In this document: positions 24,498-33,015 of the stretch, one piece after another
Numbering within the stretch: position 1 is the first letter of the stretch
How the letters are laid out: every line of letters begins with the position of its first letter
Assembly (NCBI GenBank): GCA_042408875.1
Contig: JBHOQS010000020.1
Span: 62,001 to 126,000, forward strand
Direction of reading: 5' to 3'
From: JBHOQS01 sp042408875
Lineage (GTDB): Bacteria > Chloroflexota > UBA11872 > JBHOQS01
Length of the DNA stretch: 64,000 nt
Notes under the pieces: generated by a model
Seen by the model: only the letters and a program-made list of their open reading frames with translations
What the model was told of the DNA's origin: nothing
Database searches by the model: none
Made by a program: the position numbers and the translations under genes

Positions 24498-27254
24498 GTG
24501 AGCGCGCCCGCAGCCACGCAGGCAGCCGAGCGCACAGGCTCTGTGCTGCATGTGATCTCGCATACGCACTGGGATCGTGAGTGGTACCTGCCGTTCCAGC
24601 GCTTCCGTATGCGCCTGGTACGGCTGATCGACGACTTACTGGATATCCTCGATCGAGACCCCGACTTCCGCGCCTTCCACCTGGACGGACAGGCGGTGGT
24701 ACTCGAGGACTATCTGGAGATCCGCCCGGAGCAGGAGGAGCGCCTCCGTCAGCACGTGCGGCAGGGCCGCATCCTGATCGGCCCGTGGTACGTCCTGCCG
24801 GACGAGTTCCTGGTCAGCGCAGAGGCGCTAGTGCGCAACCTGCTGATTGGCCGGCAGGTCTGTGTCCGTTTTGGGCTGCCCATGCCAGTCGGCTATCTGC
24901 CCGACCTGTTCGGGCACGTCTCCCAGATGCCCCAACTCCTGCGCGATGCCGGTTTCGACAACGCCGTGATCTGGCGCGGGCTCTCTGGCGAGCGCGAGGG
25001 CCTGAAGTCGGAGTTGTGGTGGGAGGCGCCCGATGGCTCGCGGGTGCTGGCGCTGCACCTCCCCGAGCGCTACGGCTACGGGAATGCCGCGAACCTCCCT
25101 ACCGACCCGGGTGCCGCGCTGGAGCGCGTGGCCAGGCTGAAGGACGAACTGGCCGCCGTCGCCACGACGCCCCACCTCCTCTTGATGAACGGCGTCGATC
25201 ATCACCCGGCCCAGCCGGAGATCCCTGCCCTGATCGAGGCGCTCAACCGGCAGCTCGAGGACGCCCAACTGGTCCACAGCACCCTCCCGGAATACGTCGA
25301 GGCTGTGCGCCGAAGGATCGGCGAGCTACCGCTGCGGCGCGGCGAGCTACGGGAGGTCAACCGGAGCGGCACCCTGTACCCGAACTACCTGCTCTACGGC
25401 GTGGCTTCGGCGCGGGTGTACCTCAAGCAATGGAACCATCGCTGCCAGCAGGAGCTGGAGCGCTACGCCGAGCCGCTGGCTGCCCTGGGATGGATTCTGG
25501 GTGAGCAATACCCGCACGGCTTCCTGCGCCAGAGCTGGAAATATCTGCTGCAAAATCACCCGCATGACTCCATCTGCGGGTGCTCCATCGACCCCGTGCA
25601 TGAGCAGATGCTCACCCGCTTCCAGTGGAGCCATGAGATCGCCCAGCAGGTGGCCACGGAAGCGCTGCACCAGATTACCAAGCGGATCGATCGCTCCTCG
25701 CTGCCGGCCGGGCGTCCTGTGCTGCATGTGTTTAACCCACTGCCCTGGAACCGCAGCGACCTGATCGAGGCCGCTGTCGATCTGCCACCGGAGAGCCAGG
25801 CCCGCGGCTTCATTGTCCGGGCTGCGGACGGCACGATTGTGCCGCATAGCGTGCGGAGTGACCGGCGGGTGGTCAAGACCCTGGATCACTCTGATCTCGT
25901 GCCGGTGCCACGCAATGTCTCCGTACGCGAGGTACGTCTGGCCTTCGTGGCTGAGGCACCCGGCACAGGCTACAGCACGTACACCGTGGAGCCGACCGAC
26001 CTGCCGGTCGGGCCCGCGGGGCGGGCGATCGTGCGCGGCGGCATCCTGCGTGGTCTGGATACCCTGGAGAACGAGCACCTGCGCGTGCGGGTCCGCCCGA
26101 ACGGCACCCTCGACGTACTGGACAAGACCACCGGCCGCACCTTCGAGGGGCTGCTCTGCTTCGAGGATGGCGGGGATGTAGGCGACGAATACACCTTTGC
26201 CCCACCACAGCAAGATCGCATCATCACCAGCCTGGGCGCCCAGGCGCAGATCGAGGTGGTAGAAGACAGCGCTGCCGTCGCCACACTGCGCATCGCCCTG
26301 AGCCTGCGCGTGCCTGAGCGTGCAGCCGAGGACCGGCTGAGCCGCTCCAGCCGGCTCGTTGACATGCCGATTGAATCATTGGTGAGCCTGGCCGCTGGAG
26401 CACGGCACGTGGACGTTACCACAACGGTGACGAACACCGCCCGAGATCACCGCCTGCGCGTGCTGTTTCCGGCAGGTCTCCTCACTGAGACGCACTACGC
26501 TGACTCGGCCTTCGACGTGGTGGAGCGTCCCAACCGCTATCCGGCGCCGCCGCCGGAAGTCTGGAACGAGGACCCGCCTGAGACGCATCCGCAGCGACTC
26601 TTTGTAGACCTCTCTGACGGTGCAGCCGGCCTGGCGATCTTCAATGCCGGGATCGCCGAGTACGGCATCATTCCGTGCGCCAACGGCGGCAGTGGCATCG
26701 CCCTTACCTTGCTGCGCTGCGTGGCGTACCTCGGAGCAGCTACGTACGCCCGTACGATCCGCCGCGGCGCCGGGCCGCATCTGCTCACGCCGGGCGCGCA
26801 GTGCCCAGGCACGCATGTCTTCCGGTATGCCCTCAGGACCCATGCCGGCACCTGGGAGCACGCCGACCTGGTGCGCGCAGCGAACGAATGGGCTGCCCCG
26901 CTACGGAGCTACCAGGCCGAAGATACTGCCGCGGCGGGGCGCGCCGCCGGGTACCCCGGCAGTCTGCCGCTGCGCTGCGCCTTCCTCTGGACGGAAGGCA
27001 ACCACGTCATCGTGAGTGCGATCAAGAAGTGCGAGGACCGTGACACGCTTATCGTGCGGCTCTACAATCCGTCGGGCCAGGCCACGCGCGGCCGGCTCTG
27101 CCTGCGCGCAGGGATCGCCGGCGCATGGCGGGCGTCGGTTCTCGAGGAGCGGCGGGAGGCTTTGCCGGTTGCCGCCGATGGGAGCGTGGCGTTCGACCTG
27201 CCGGCGAAGACGATCATGACCCTGGAGGCGGAGCCGCGACGCTCTGGCCTCTGA
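24498..27254 (+). CDS. GH38-family alpha-mannosidase
   Basis: A 918-residue cytoplasmic glycoside hydrolase with no signal peptide. The zinc-binding start motif SHTHWDREWY (H24, D26), the nucleophile motif LPDLFGH (D136) and the second zinc motif NHPHDSICGCS (H356, D357) are intact, so an active retaining alpha-mannosidase is predicted. The layout (catalytic barrel, then long beta-sandwich domains) and length match bacterial MngB-like enzymes acting on mannosyl-glycerate or mannooligosaccharides. Which substrate cannot be told. GTG start with GGAGGGAGAG upstream. Its 3' end overlaps the convergent DUF1992 gene by 41 bases. Confidence 0.9.
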   Translation: MSAPAATQAAERTGSVLHVISHTHWDREWYLPFQRFRMRLVRLIDDLLDILDRDPDFRAFHLDGQAVVLEDYLEIRPEQEERLRQHVRQGRILIGPWYVLPDEFLVSAEALVRNLLIGRQVCVRFGLPMPVGYLPDLFGHVSQMPQLLRDAGFDNAVIWRGLSGEREGLKSELWWEAPDGSRVLALHLPERYGYGNAANLPTDPGAALERVARLKDELAAVATTPHLLLMNGVDHHPAQPEIPALIEALNRQLEDAQLVHSTLPEYVEAVRRRIGELPLRRGELREVNRSGTLYPNYLLYGVASARVYLKQWNHRCQQELERYAEPLAALGWILGEQYPHGFLRQSWKYLLQNHPHDSICGCSIDPVHEQMLTRFQWSHEIAQQVATEALHQITKRIDRSSLPAGRPVLHVFNPLPWNRSDLIEAAVDLPPESQARGFIVRAADGTIVPHSVRSDRRVVKTLDHSDLVPVPRNVSVREVRLAFVAEAPGTGYSTYTVEPTDLPVGPAGRAIVRGGILRGLDTLENEHLRVRVRPNGTLDVLDKTTGRTFEGLLCFEDGGDVGDEYTFAPPQQDRIITSLGAQAQIEVVEDSAAVATLRIALSLRVPERAAEDRLSRSSRLVDMPIESLVSLAAGARHVDVTTTVTNTARDHRLRVLFPAGLLTETHYADSAFDVVERPNRYPAPPPEVWNEDPPETHPQRLFVDLSDGAAGLAIFNAGIAEYGIIPCANGGSGIALTLLRCVAYLGAATYARTIRRGAGPHLLTPGAQCPGTHVFRYALRTHAGTWEHADLVRAANEWAAPLRSYQAEDTAAAGRAAGYPGSLPLRCAFLWTEGNHVIVSAIKKCEDRDTLIVRLYNPSGQATRGRLCLRAGIAGAWRASVLEERREALPVAADGSVAFDLPAKTIMTLEAEPRRSGL

Positions 27255-27852
27255 GCGCCGCGCGGCAGCGCTGCTCTAGGCGAGCAGCCTCTTCGTCGGG
27301 CCGGTAGAAGCGCAAGCGCTCCTGCCGCTCTGGAGCCAGCTCGTTGTAGCGCTGGATGAGCTGGTTCGCTCGCTCGAAGTAGGCGCGGTAGCGCTCGAGC
27401 CCGCGGCGATGGGCCGCGGCAGCGGTGGGGTCCAAGAGGAGCAGCTCGGTCAATGACCCGGCCGGATGCCTGCGCTCGCGTGCAGCGCCCTTCAGCCAGG
27501 TGATGTGCCGTTGGGCGAAGCGCTCGGCCTCGTCAAGCGTACGAGTGAGCTCGCGCCGGGCCTCGATCCACTCCGGCGCAAAGCCGGCGTCCGCCAGGAT
27601 CTTAAACGAGAGCCGCTGCTCCGGCGGGATGTAGGGGTTCTCTGGCTCCTGCAGCCATCCCAGTGGCTTGCCCTTGCCGCTCCTCAAGATGCGGTCCCAC
27701 GCGCCGGACTTGCGTGCTTCGTCGATGTAGTGCTCAACAATACTCTCCAGCCTGCCAGTGAGGCGATACTGCCGCAGCTTGGCGCGCGTCGCCTCCTCGC
27801 TCGGCTGGTCTTCTGCCGTCTCCGGTTGCGGTGCTGGCGTGTGCTCGTCCAT
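27214..27852 (-). CDS. DUF1992 (DnaJ-C28 conserved domain) protein
   Basis: A 212-residue protein with the DUF1992 core: ESIVEHYIDEARKSGAWD, GKGKPLGWLQEPENPYIPP and ILADAGFAPEWIEARREL. It is named after the DnaJ-homologue C28 family but has no J domain; function unknown. The ATG at 27852 was preferred over one at 27930 because a minus-strand TATAAT (27902-27907) lies between them. The C-terminal half is helical and rich in Arg/Glu. Convergent with the mannosidase gene and divergent from smpB. Confidence 0.75.
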   Translation of the reverse strand: MDEHTPAPQPETAEDQPSEEATRAKLRQYRLTGRLESIVEHYIDEARKSGAWDRILRSGKGKPLGWLQEPENPYIPPEQRLSFKILADAGFAPEWIEARRELTRTLDEAERFAQRHITWLKGAARERRHPAGSLTELLLLDPTAAAAHRRGLERYRAYFERANQLIQRYNELAPERQERLRFYRPDEEAARLEQRCRAALRGQSVAAPPPGS

Positions 27853-27888
27853 GGCTTCCCGATGCCTCGCGACCTCGAGCGTCAGCTC

Positions 27889-27917
27889 CTCGCCCGGCTG
27901 AATTATAGCCGGGCGAG
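27889..27917. promoter_or_regulatory. 11-bp perfect inverted repeat over the minus-strand -10 of the DUF1992 gene
   Basis: CTCGCCCGGCT (27889-27899) and AGCCGGGCGAG (27907-27917) are exact reverse complements around a 7-base loop. The loop plus one arm base supplies TATAAT on the minus strand (27902-27907). This could be an operator, or a hairpin near the 5' end of the transcript. Confidence 0.65.
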
Positions 27918-27964
27918 AGCGCAAAGCCACCTAGAGGGATGGCCTGGCCGCTCGGCAGTCGTGG

Positions 27965-27970
27965 TATAGT
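27965..27970 (+). promoter_or_regulatory. Candidate -10 element (TATAGT) of smpB
   Basis: TATAGT lies 37 bases before the smpB ATG and about 50 bases from the DUF1992 promoter on the other strand. No clear -35 is seen. Confidence 0.4.
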
Positions 27971-28007
27971 TCTGTGAGCAGTGCAGTGCGCGTCCGAGGA
28001 GCCGGAC

Positions 28008-28481
28008 ATGGCCGAAGGCATCAAGGTCATCGCCACCAATAGACAGGCCTATCACGACTACCATATTGAAGAGACCATCGAGGCCGGCATCGCGCTGACC
28101 GGCACGGAGGTGAAGTCTATTCGCGAGGGGAAGGTGAACCTGCGCGACGCCTACGTGCGCGTCGTTGATGGCGAGGCCTGGCTGATGAACGCGCATATTG
28201 CGCCGTACACGCATGGCAATCGTGAGAACCACGACCCCACGCGGCCGCGCAAGCTGTTACTGCACAAGCGCGAGATCGGCTACCTGGCCGGCAAGGCCAG
28301 CATGCGTGGCCTGACCATCGTGCCATTGAAACTCTACTTGAAGAACGGGCTGGTGAAAGTCGAGCTTGGCTTGGCCCGCGGCAAGCGCCAGTACGACAAG
28401 CGCGAGGCTATTGCCGAGCGTGATATGCGGCGCGAGCTCGAGCGAGAGCTGAAGGGCCGTCGGGCCCATGTCCGGCTGTAG
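28008..28481 (+). CDS. smpB: SsrA-binding protein SmpB
   Basis: A 157-residue small basic protein that binds tmRNA and delivers it to stalled ribosomes for trans-translation. Diagnostic segments are [60 protein letters not shown] and the basic C-terminal tail [16 protein letters not shown]. The ATG at 28008 behind GAGGAG was chosen over an in-frame GTG at 27981. The tmRNA gene itself was not found next to it. The gene appears monocistronic. Confidence 0.97.
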   Translation: MAEGIKVIATNRQAYHDYHIEETIEAGIALTGTEVKSIREGKVNLRDAYVRVVDGEAWLMNAHIAPYTHGNRENHDPTRPRKLLLHKREIGYLAGKASMRGLTIVPLKLYLKNGLVKVELGLARGKRQYDKREAIAERDMRRELERELKGRRAHVRL

Positions 28482-28929
28482 CCCCGGCGGCTTCCCAGGC
28501 GACTTACCTATGGGTGCTCATCGAGCACTCTGCTGCCGTGAACAGAGGCGCAGCGCTCTATGCAGCATGGAGGCTTTCTGCTACCAGTGACACCGGCAGG
28601 ACACGCACAGTAGTGTCCCCCTCACAGTCGGCGTAGCAATCGCTATTGAGAGCCTGCAAGCACGGCCGATCCGCGTGGCTGTTCGCTGATGGCGCGGTTG
28701 GATACCGCCTCCTGCCGTGCCAGCCCGAGCGACCTACCCTTCAGCGCGGCGACCGTGTCCTTGACCATCTCAGATCATCCCGTAGGTGAGCTCACCGCAC
28801 CCAGGGCGACCAAGGAGGGGGCGAACGCCAGGCTGAGCCAGCATCATCGCTGTTCCATAGCGAGCGTGACCGGTCAAGCTCTATTTGTGTCTCAATTTGT
28901 GTCTCACGTGCTCTGCAGCAAAAACGTAG
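28482..28929. other. 448-bp spacer downstream of smpB
   Basis: No convincing gene. An 83-codon plus-strand frame (28689-28940) has no family resemblance or clear ribosome binding site. GTGCTC-ATC-GAGCAC at 28514-28528 is a small hairpin without a T-tract, and ATTTGTGTCTCA is duplicated in tandem at 28881-28904. I looked for ssrA features (acceptor stem, T-arm, tag frame) and did not find them. Confidence 0.6.
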
Positions 28930-29373
28930 CTACTCGATAGTTGTGGGATCAGGCTCTCGTGGCGGAGGATAGCCGCTGGCGGTCCAGGTCGCGTACCATT
29001 CCGCAGCGTCGCGCAGGGCGTCGCCAAGATCGCGACGCTCGCGCAGGTACCAGTCGTGAATGAAGCGGCGCACCTCCGAGGGAGGCACCTGGCCCAGGTG
29101 CCGGTAGGTCTTTACGAGCGTGCCCAGGCTCATCGCCCAGCCCTCGCGGATCGCCACCATGGCGATATAGTCCTGCGGAGCCGACTGCCAAGCAGGAGGC
29201 ACCTGACCGCGACGGCGCTTGAGCTCGCGCATCGCCCGCCGCACGTCGGCCTCGATGACGTCGAGTGCCCGCATCGCCTGTTCCAGGTCAGCCGAAGGCG
29301 CCGCGCCGGCTGCCTCAGCCGCACTCGATGGGTCGCCGGCGCTACGGTGTGGTCGATGAAACGGTAGACGCAT
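28930..29373 (-). CDS. Hypothetical protein, helical, minus-strand block
   Basis: A 147-residue protein not recognised. After a short basic, low-complexity N-terminus it has helices LEQAMRALDVIEADVRRAM and LGTLVKTYRHLGQVPPSEV, followed by RRFIHDWYLRERRDL and a Trp/Tyr-rich AAEWYATW end. No membrane segment or catalytic motif. Its start overlaps the end of the 29342-29566 gene by 32 bases, so the two are probably co-transcribed in a small uncharacterised cluster. Confidence 0.5.
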   Translation of the reverse strand: MRLPFHRPHRSAGDPSSAAEAAGAAPSADLEQAMRALDVIEADVRRAMRELKRRRGQVPPAWQSAPQDYIAMVAIREGWAMSLGTLVKTYRHLGQVPPSEVRRFIHDWYLRERRDLGDALRDAAEWYATWTASGYPPPREPDPTTIE

Positions 29374-29566
29374 CCTCCTCCAGCACCCAGGCCAGCACAG
29401 CCAGCCGCTCGCGCACGAGCTGGATGCTCGTGGTCAACGTGGCTTCCTCGAGGGCATCACGCTGCACCATCGGGCGGCGGCGCGCCAGCTCCAGCCGGGC
29501 CTGCAACTGCGCAAGGTCGTTTCGCGCGTCCTCCAGCGCGCTGCGGATCTCTGCTTCACTACGCAT
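29342..29566 (-). CDS. Small coiled-coil hypothetical protein
   Basis: A 74-residue protein starting at an ATG with CAGGAG seven bases upstream. The sequence is one long amphipathic helical stretch (SEAEIRSALEDARNDLAQLQ, then RERLAVLAWVLEE), suggesting a coiled coil or helical hairpin. No family recognised. It overlaps the next minus-strand gene, and codon use matches the neighbours, supporting a real gene. Confidence 0.5.
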   Translation of the reverse strand: MRSEAEIRSALEDARNDLAQLQARLELARRRPMVQRDALEEATLTTSIQLVRERLAVLAWVLEEDASTVSSTTP

Positions 29567-29627
29567 CGACACTCCTGTGAGCCACCGCTGCCGCACAATG
29601 CTTGTCAGGCGCCACTGCGCGCAAACG

Positions 29628-29894
29628 CTACGCCGCTCCCTTAGCTACCGTCACTGTGGCCGTCGCCATACGAGCATCCTGCGCTGTACGATGCCCGGGC
29701 ACAGGCTCGAAGGTATCGTACAGCGTCCGGCTCACCCAGTTCTCGGCTCCGCACACACCGCAGAGAGCCAGCCAGACGCCCCACTCGCCTGGGTTCGCCA
29801 GCAGGCGGGACTGCTGCCGGCAGTCCCAGCACAGCAGATGCTTCTCTGGAAGGGGCGCAGGAGTTCCGTTCGAGAACGTTGATGCCTCCGCCAC
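29628..29894 (-). CDS. Small protein with two CxxC pairs (zinc-ribbon-like)
   Basis: An 88-residue protein with GTG start and GGGAGG about ten bases upstream. The pattern is LLCWDCRQQSRLLANPGEW followed by LALCGVCGAENWVSR: two CxxC knuckles 23 residues apart, so a zinc ribbon is likely. The C-terminal third is Ala/Thr/Val-rich and without structure. Function unknown. It lies 32 bases from the neighbouring small gene at 29566 on the same strand. Confidence 0.5.
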   Translation of the reverse strand: MAEASTFSNGTPAPLPEKHLLCWDCRQQSRLLANPGEWGVWLALCGVCGAENWVSRTLYDTFEPVPGHRTAQDARMATATVTVAKGAA

Positions 29895-29930
29895 GAGTGT
29901 GACACCTCCCGTACAGAGTGGAGATCGAGA

Positions 29931-30152
29931 TCAGCCGGTGAGTGTGAGCATACGCACCGCAGCCAGCATGAGGCCGGCGCCGACGAAGAGGAACAAGGCG
30001 CCGAAGGCATAGCCGTGGGCGACGGTGAGCTCCATGCCAGGCAGCGCGTACGCCTGGAACCAGCGCACAAACGCCCGTGGCCGGGTCACCGCCCACAGCC
30101 CCAGCCCCAGCGGGGCCAGTCCCACCAGCAGGATCAGCCCGAAAAAGATCAT
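29931..30152 (-). CDS. Small two-helix membrane protein
   Basis: A 73-residue protein with two hydrophobic segments, MIFFGLILLVGLAPLGLGLW and YAFGALFLFVGAGLMLAAVR, linked by a basic and aromatic loop (RPRAFVRWFQAYALPGM). The ATG at 30152 has GCAGGGAG just upstream; an ATG at 30170 is also in frame. It resembles small integral membrane proteins of unknown function. No partner is evident in the block. Confidence 0.5.
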   Translation of the reverse strand: MIFFGLILLVGLAPLGLGLWAVTRPRAFVRWFQAYALPGMELTVAHGYAFGALFLFVGAGLMLAAVRMLTLTG

Positions 30153-30228
30153 CGCGCTCCCTGCGGGCATCGTCCCCTCGCCCAGTGACTCCGTCCCGCT
30201 AGCGTAGCCTGCTCCCGTACGGGCTTCC

Positions 30229-30921
30229 TCAGATGAACGCCCAGAGGCCTAGCGGGTGGCCGCGCCGCTCGAGCTCGGCGCGCAGCCGTGCCAGGTCGTC
30301 CGGCTCCAGCACATGCAGGCCGGCGCGGGTGCATGCCCGGGCGACCCGCTGCTCGAAGCTGCTGTCGCTGCCACGGTAATCGAGCTGCACGAGACCGCCG
30401 AGCTGCGAGAGCTGTACCCAGGCATCCTGGTCCAGCGTGTCCCCCTGTGGGTGCTCGTAGACGTAAACCCGCGTGGCATGGGGAGAGACGAGTGGCCCCT
30501 CGATCCCGGCCGCCCGAAGGCGCTCGTCCCAGAACGCCTCGCGTCCAGTCACTTCGACCAGGCCATCCCCCACGGAGCGTGCGCGCAGGCCAGCCTGTCG
30601 CAGCGCTTCCAGCAGGCGGCGCTCCCGTTCGGCGCGCCGGGCGACGAGCTCTGTACGCTTCTTCTTCAGGCGCTCGGAGACGAAGTCCACCTTCGTGTAG
30701 GGCATCTCGACAGCACGCGCCGGCAGCTTCCCCTCGCGGGCAAGCCGGGCGCGGACCTCTGCCGCGCGCGCCTCCTCTTCTGGCGAGACAGGCACCTCAC
30801 GGAAACGCCTGGTCTCCTGCGCTTCGAGAGTGTGCCACTCATCGAACTCGCGCAGCGCCCGGCGCAGCCACTGCTCGCTGCCCAGTCTGCGTACCGCGTC
30901 CAGAATGGCCATCGTCGTCAC
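30229..30921 (-). CDS. Hypothetical protein with charged helical middle
   Basis: A 230-residue protein, not recognised. It begins with a helical segment (AILDAVRRLGSEQWLRRALR), has a strongly charged central helix (FVSERLKKKRTELVARRAER) and a mixed alpha/beta C-terminal half (HATRVYVYEHPQGDTLDQDA, VQLDYRGSDSSFEQRVARAC). GTG at 30921 or ATG at 30912 could be the start. It is the largest of the uncharacterised minus-strand block. No secretion signal or catalytic residues identified. Confidence 0.5.
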   Translation of the reverse strand: MTTMAILDAVRRLGSEQWLRRALREFDEWHTLEAQETRRFREVPVSPEEEARAAEVRARLAREGKLPARAVEMPYTKVDFVSERLKKKRTELVARRAERERRLLEALRQAGLRARSVGDGLVEVTGREAFWDERLRAAGIEGPLVSPHATRVYVYEHPQGDTLDQDAWVQLSQLGGLVQLDYRGSDSSFEQRVARACTRAGLHVLEPDDLARLRAELERRGHPLGLWAFI

Positions 30922-31012
30922 GCTGTCCTGAATGAGAGCCCTTCCCCGGTATTAGGCCTAGACACGAGCGATGGCTATGTGCATAGCCACAGAGATTATA
31001 CCGCCGCCGCGG

Positions 31013-31501
31013 CTAATCCATACTCTCGGCCAGCTCGTCCGGGATCAGGGTTGGCTCGCCGATGAGCCGTCGCTTGGTGGTCTTACGTTCGAGGCGGCGG
31101 ATGCCATAGAGCGTAAGCCAGGCGAGCGCCGTGCTGAAGACGGCCAGCAGGTACATGCCGGAGCCGGCGAGCATGCCGATCGCAGCCACCATCCAGATGC
31201 TCGCCGCGGTGGTGAGCCCGATCACTGTGGACTCAGTGCGCCAGATCGTGCCTGCGCCCAGGAAGCCAACGCCGGTCACGATCTGCGCAGCCACCCGCGC
31301 CGGGTCACGCACGGTGCCCTGGCCAAGGAAACCATAGATCGAGACCAGCGTGAACGTGGCCGAGCCCATCGCCACCAGGATATGTGTGCGCAGTCCAGCC
31401 GGGCGCTGCTGCACCTCCCGCTCCAGCCCGAGAATGCCGCCCAGCACGAACGCGAGGCCGACGCGCAGCAGCATCTCGATCTCGAGCCAGTCCATCCCCA
31501 T
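31013..31501 (-). CDS. MgtC/SapB-family membrane protein
   Basis: A 162-residue inner-membrane protein with four or five hydrophobic helices. The family signature is clear: FVLGGILGLEREVQQRPAGL, RTHILVAMGSATFTLVS, IVTGVGFLGAGTIWR and GLTTAASIWMVAAIGM. In pathogens MgtC modulates F-type ATPase and magnesium adaptation; in free-living bacteria the role is unclear. The ATG at 31501 was chosen because AAGGAG lies six bases before it. The spacer upstream holds a three-copy short repeat. Confidence 0.88.
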   Translation of the reverse strand: MGMDWLEIEMLLRVGLAFVLGGILGLEREVQQRPAGLRTHILVAMGSATFTLVSIYGFLGQGTVRDPARVAAQIVTGVGFLGAGTIWRTESTVIGLTTAASIWMVAAIGMLAGSGMYLLAVFSTALAWLTLYGIRRLERKTTKRRLIGEPTLIPDELAESMD

Positions 31502-31582
31502 CCCTCGCTCCTTAGTCCACACACTCCCCTACCCTGATCAGGAAGCCTACCACAGGCTCCGGGGCGCGGCAAGGAACGGCAT

Positions 31583-31623
31583 CAATCTAACTAGAGCAAT
31601 CTAACTAACTAAAGCAATCTAAC
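31583..31623. repeat. Three copies of CAATCTAAC(T) in the MgtC upstream spacer
   Basis: Copies at 31583-31592, 31597-31606 and 31615-31623, spaced 14 and 18 bases apart, in an AT-rich stretch between mgtC-like and aminotransferase genes. May be binding sites or simply slippage products. Confidence 0.75.
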
Positions 31624-31647
31624 GAAAACAGCAAGGATGAGTCTCAG

Positions 31648-32817
31648 CTATGAGCGTAACGCTGGCAGGCCGGCGCGCAGGCGTGCGATCGCCTCACGCA
31701 ACGTCTCCAGCTTCTTCGGGAAGGAGAACCGCACCAGCGTACGGCCCATCGCCGGGGCGGGATAGAAGCTACTGCCCGGGACTACCGCAACTCCGCAGCG
31801 GCGCACCAGCGCTCGAGCGAAAGAGACATCGTCGAGTTCGCCGAAAGCCTCGATCCCGGCCAGCACATAGTAGGCACCGGCTGGCGGGCGGCAGCAAAAC
31901 CCCAGCTCCTGCAGCGCCGGGACGAAATACGCCCGCCGCTGCCGGTAGCCCTCCAGCAGGCTGGCATAGTAGCTGCTGTCCAGGCGCAGCGCGACCTCGG
32001 CTGCTGCCTGGAGCGGTGAGGGCGCTGCTACAGTAAGGAAATCGTGCACCTTACGGATAGCGTCGCTCAGCGGGGCGGGCGCCAGCACGTAGCCGACGCG
32101 CCAGCCGGTCACGCTGAACGTCTTGGAGATGCCGCTGATCGTCACAGTGCGCTCGCGCATGCCGGGCAAGGTCGCAAGCGAGATGTGGCGTCCCTCATAG
32201 ACCAGATGCTCGTAGATCTCATCAGTGATCGCCACCACATCGTACTCCTGGCACAGCGCAGCGATGAGGGCGAGTTCGTCCGCAGAGAAGACCTTGCCTG
32301 TGGGGTTGTTCGGCGTGTTGATGATGATCGCCCGTGTGCGCTGAGAGAAGGCAGCGCGTAGTTCCTGAGGGTCAAAGGACCAGTCTGGTGGACGGAGCAG
32401 CACGAAACGCGGCACCGCCCCAGCCAGCACCGTATCGGGCCAGTAGTTTTCATAATACGGGGCGAAGATGATCACCTCATCACCGGGGTCCACCAGAGCC
32501 ATGACTGCGGCGGCCATTGCCTCTGTGGAGCCACAAGTCACCGTGACCTCGCGATCCGGATCGAACTGCGGTCCGCCGAAGCGCACCACCTTCTCTGCGA
32601 TGGCACGGCGCAGCGACGGCATCCCCCAAGTCACTGAGTACTGGTTGATCCCGCCCTGGATGGCTGCACAGGCGGCGTCGCGCAGGACCTGCGGCGGGTC
32701 GAAATCAGGAAAGCCCTGGGCAAGGTTGATGCCCGCGCCCGGATATTCTTCAATAAGGCGCGTCATCTCACGAATAACCGACTCCGTGAAGCGCGCCGTT
32801 CGTTCAGCAACTCGCAT
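31648..32817 (-). CDS. PLP-dependent aminotransferase, class I/II
   Basis: A 389-residue fold-type I enzyme. INLAQGFPDFDPPQ at the N-terminus, NTPNNPTGK, ITDEIYEHLVYEG and the lysine motif SGISKTFSVTGWRVGY are all intact. This set is typical of the aspartate/kynurenine aminotransferase group (methionine or aromatic amino-donor enzymes); the precise substrate cannot be read from sequence. ATG at 32817 with AGAGAGG upstream is preferred over GTG 32823. The promoter likely lies in the duplicated GTATACGCTA element upstream. Confidence 0.88.
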   Translation of the reverse strand: MRVAERTARFTESVIREMTRLIEEYPGAGINLAQGFPDFDPPQVLRDAACAAIQGGINQYSVTWGMPSLRRAIAEKVVRFGGPQFDPDREVTVTCGSTEAMAAAVMALVDPGDEVIIFAPYYENYWPDTVLAGAVPRFVLLRPPDWSFDPQELRAAFSQRTRAIIINTPNNPTGKVFSADELALIAALCQEYDVVAITDEIYEHLVYEGRHISLATLPGMRERTVTISGISKTFSVTGWRVGYVLAPAPLSDAIRKVHDFLTVAAPSPLQAAAEVALRLDSSYYASLLEGYRQRRAYFVPALQELGFCCRPPAGAYYVLAGIEAFGELDDVSFARALVRRCGVAVVPGSSFYPAPAMGRTLVRFSFPKKLETLREAIARLRAGLPALRS

Positions 32818-32882
32818 ACGCACCCTCTCTCCGTGCCGCGACCCCGTCGGGAGTGACCAACCAGTGAGCGGGCCCTCAAAAA

Positions 32883-32922
32883 AGTATACGCTAGTATACG
32901 CTATGCCTCGTCTCGCGAGGCA
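32883..32922. promoter_or_regulatory. Tandem 10-bp repeat with duplicated minus-strand -10 and adjacent hairpin
   Basis: GTATACGCTA occurs at 32884-32893 and 32894-32903. Each copy creates TATACT on the minus strand (32883-32888 and 32893-32898), a plausible doubled -10 for the aminotransferase gene. Directly adjacent, TGCCTCG (32904-32910) and CGAGGCA (32916-32922) form a 7-bp stem with a 5-base loop. Confidence 0.6.
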
Positions 32923-32957
32923 TCAGTCCCGCGCGCACCCCACAGGCAGGCTCCACC

Positions 32958-33001
32958 AGTAGCAAGCTATCAGTAGCAAGCTATCAGTAGTAAGCTATAA
33001 T
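32958..33001 (+). promoter_or_regulatory. 14-bp triple repeat ending in a TATAAT promoter element
   Basis: AGTAGCAAGCTATC is repeated exactly at 32958-32971 and 32972-32985. A third copy, AGTAGTAAGCTATA, covers 32986-32999 and completes TATAAT at 32996-33001. The next ATG is only 14 bases further on (33016), so the message would be nearly leaderless. No standard -35 is obvious. Confidence 0.65.
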
Positions 33002-33015
33002 GGCTATATCTACTC

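Noticed and set aside
28482..28929. Possible tmRNA (ssrA) downstream of smpB and an 83-codon frame at 28689-28940
   Set aside because: No tRNA-like acceptor or T-arm sequence and no tag-peptide frame could be identified; the short frame has no family features.
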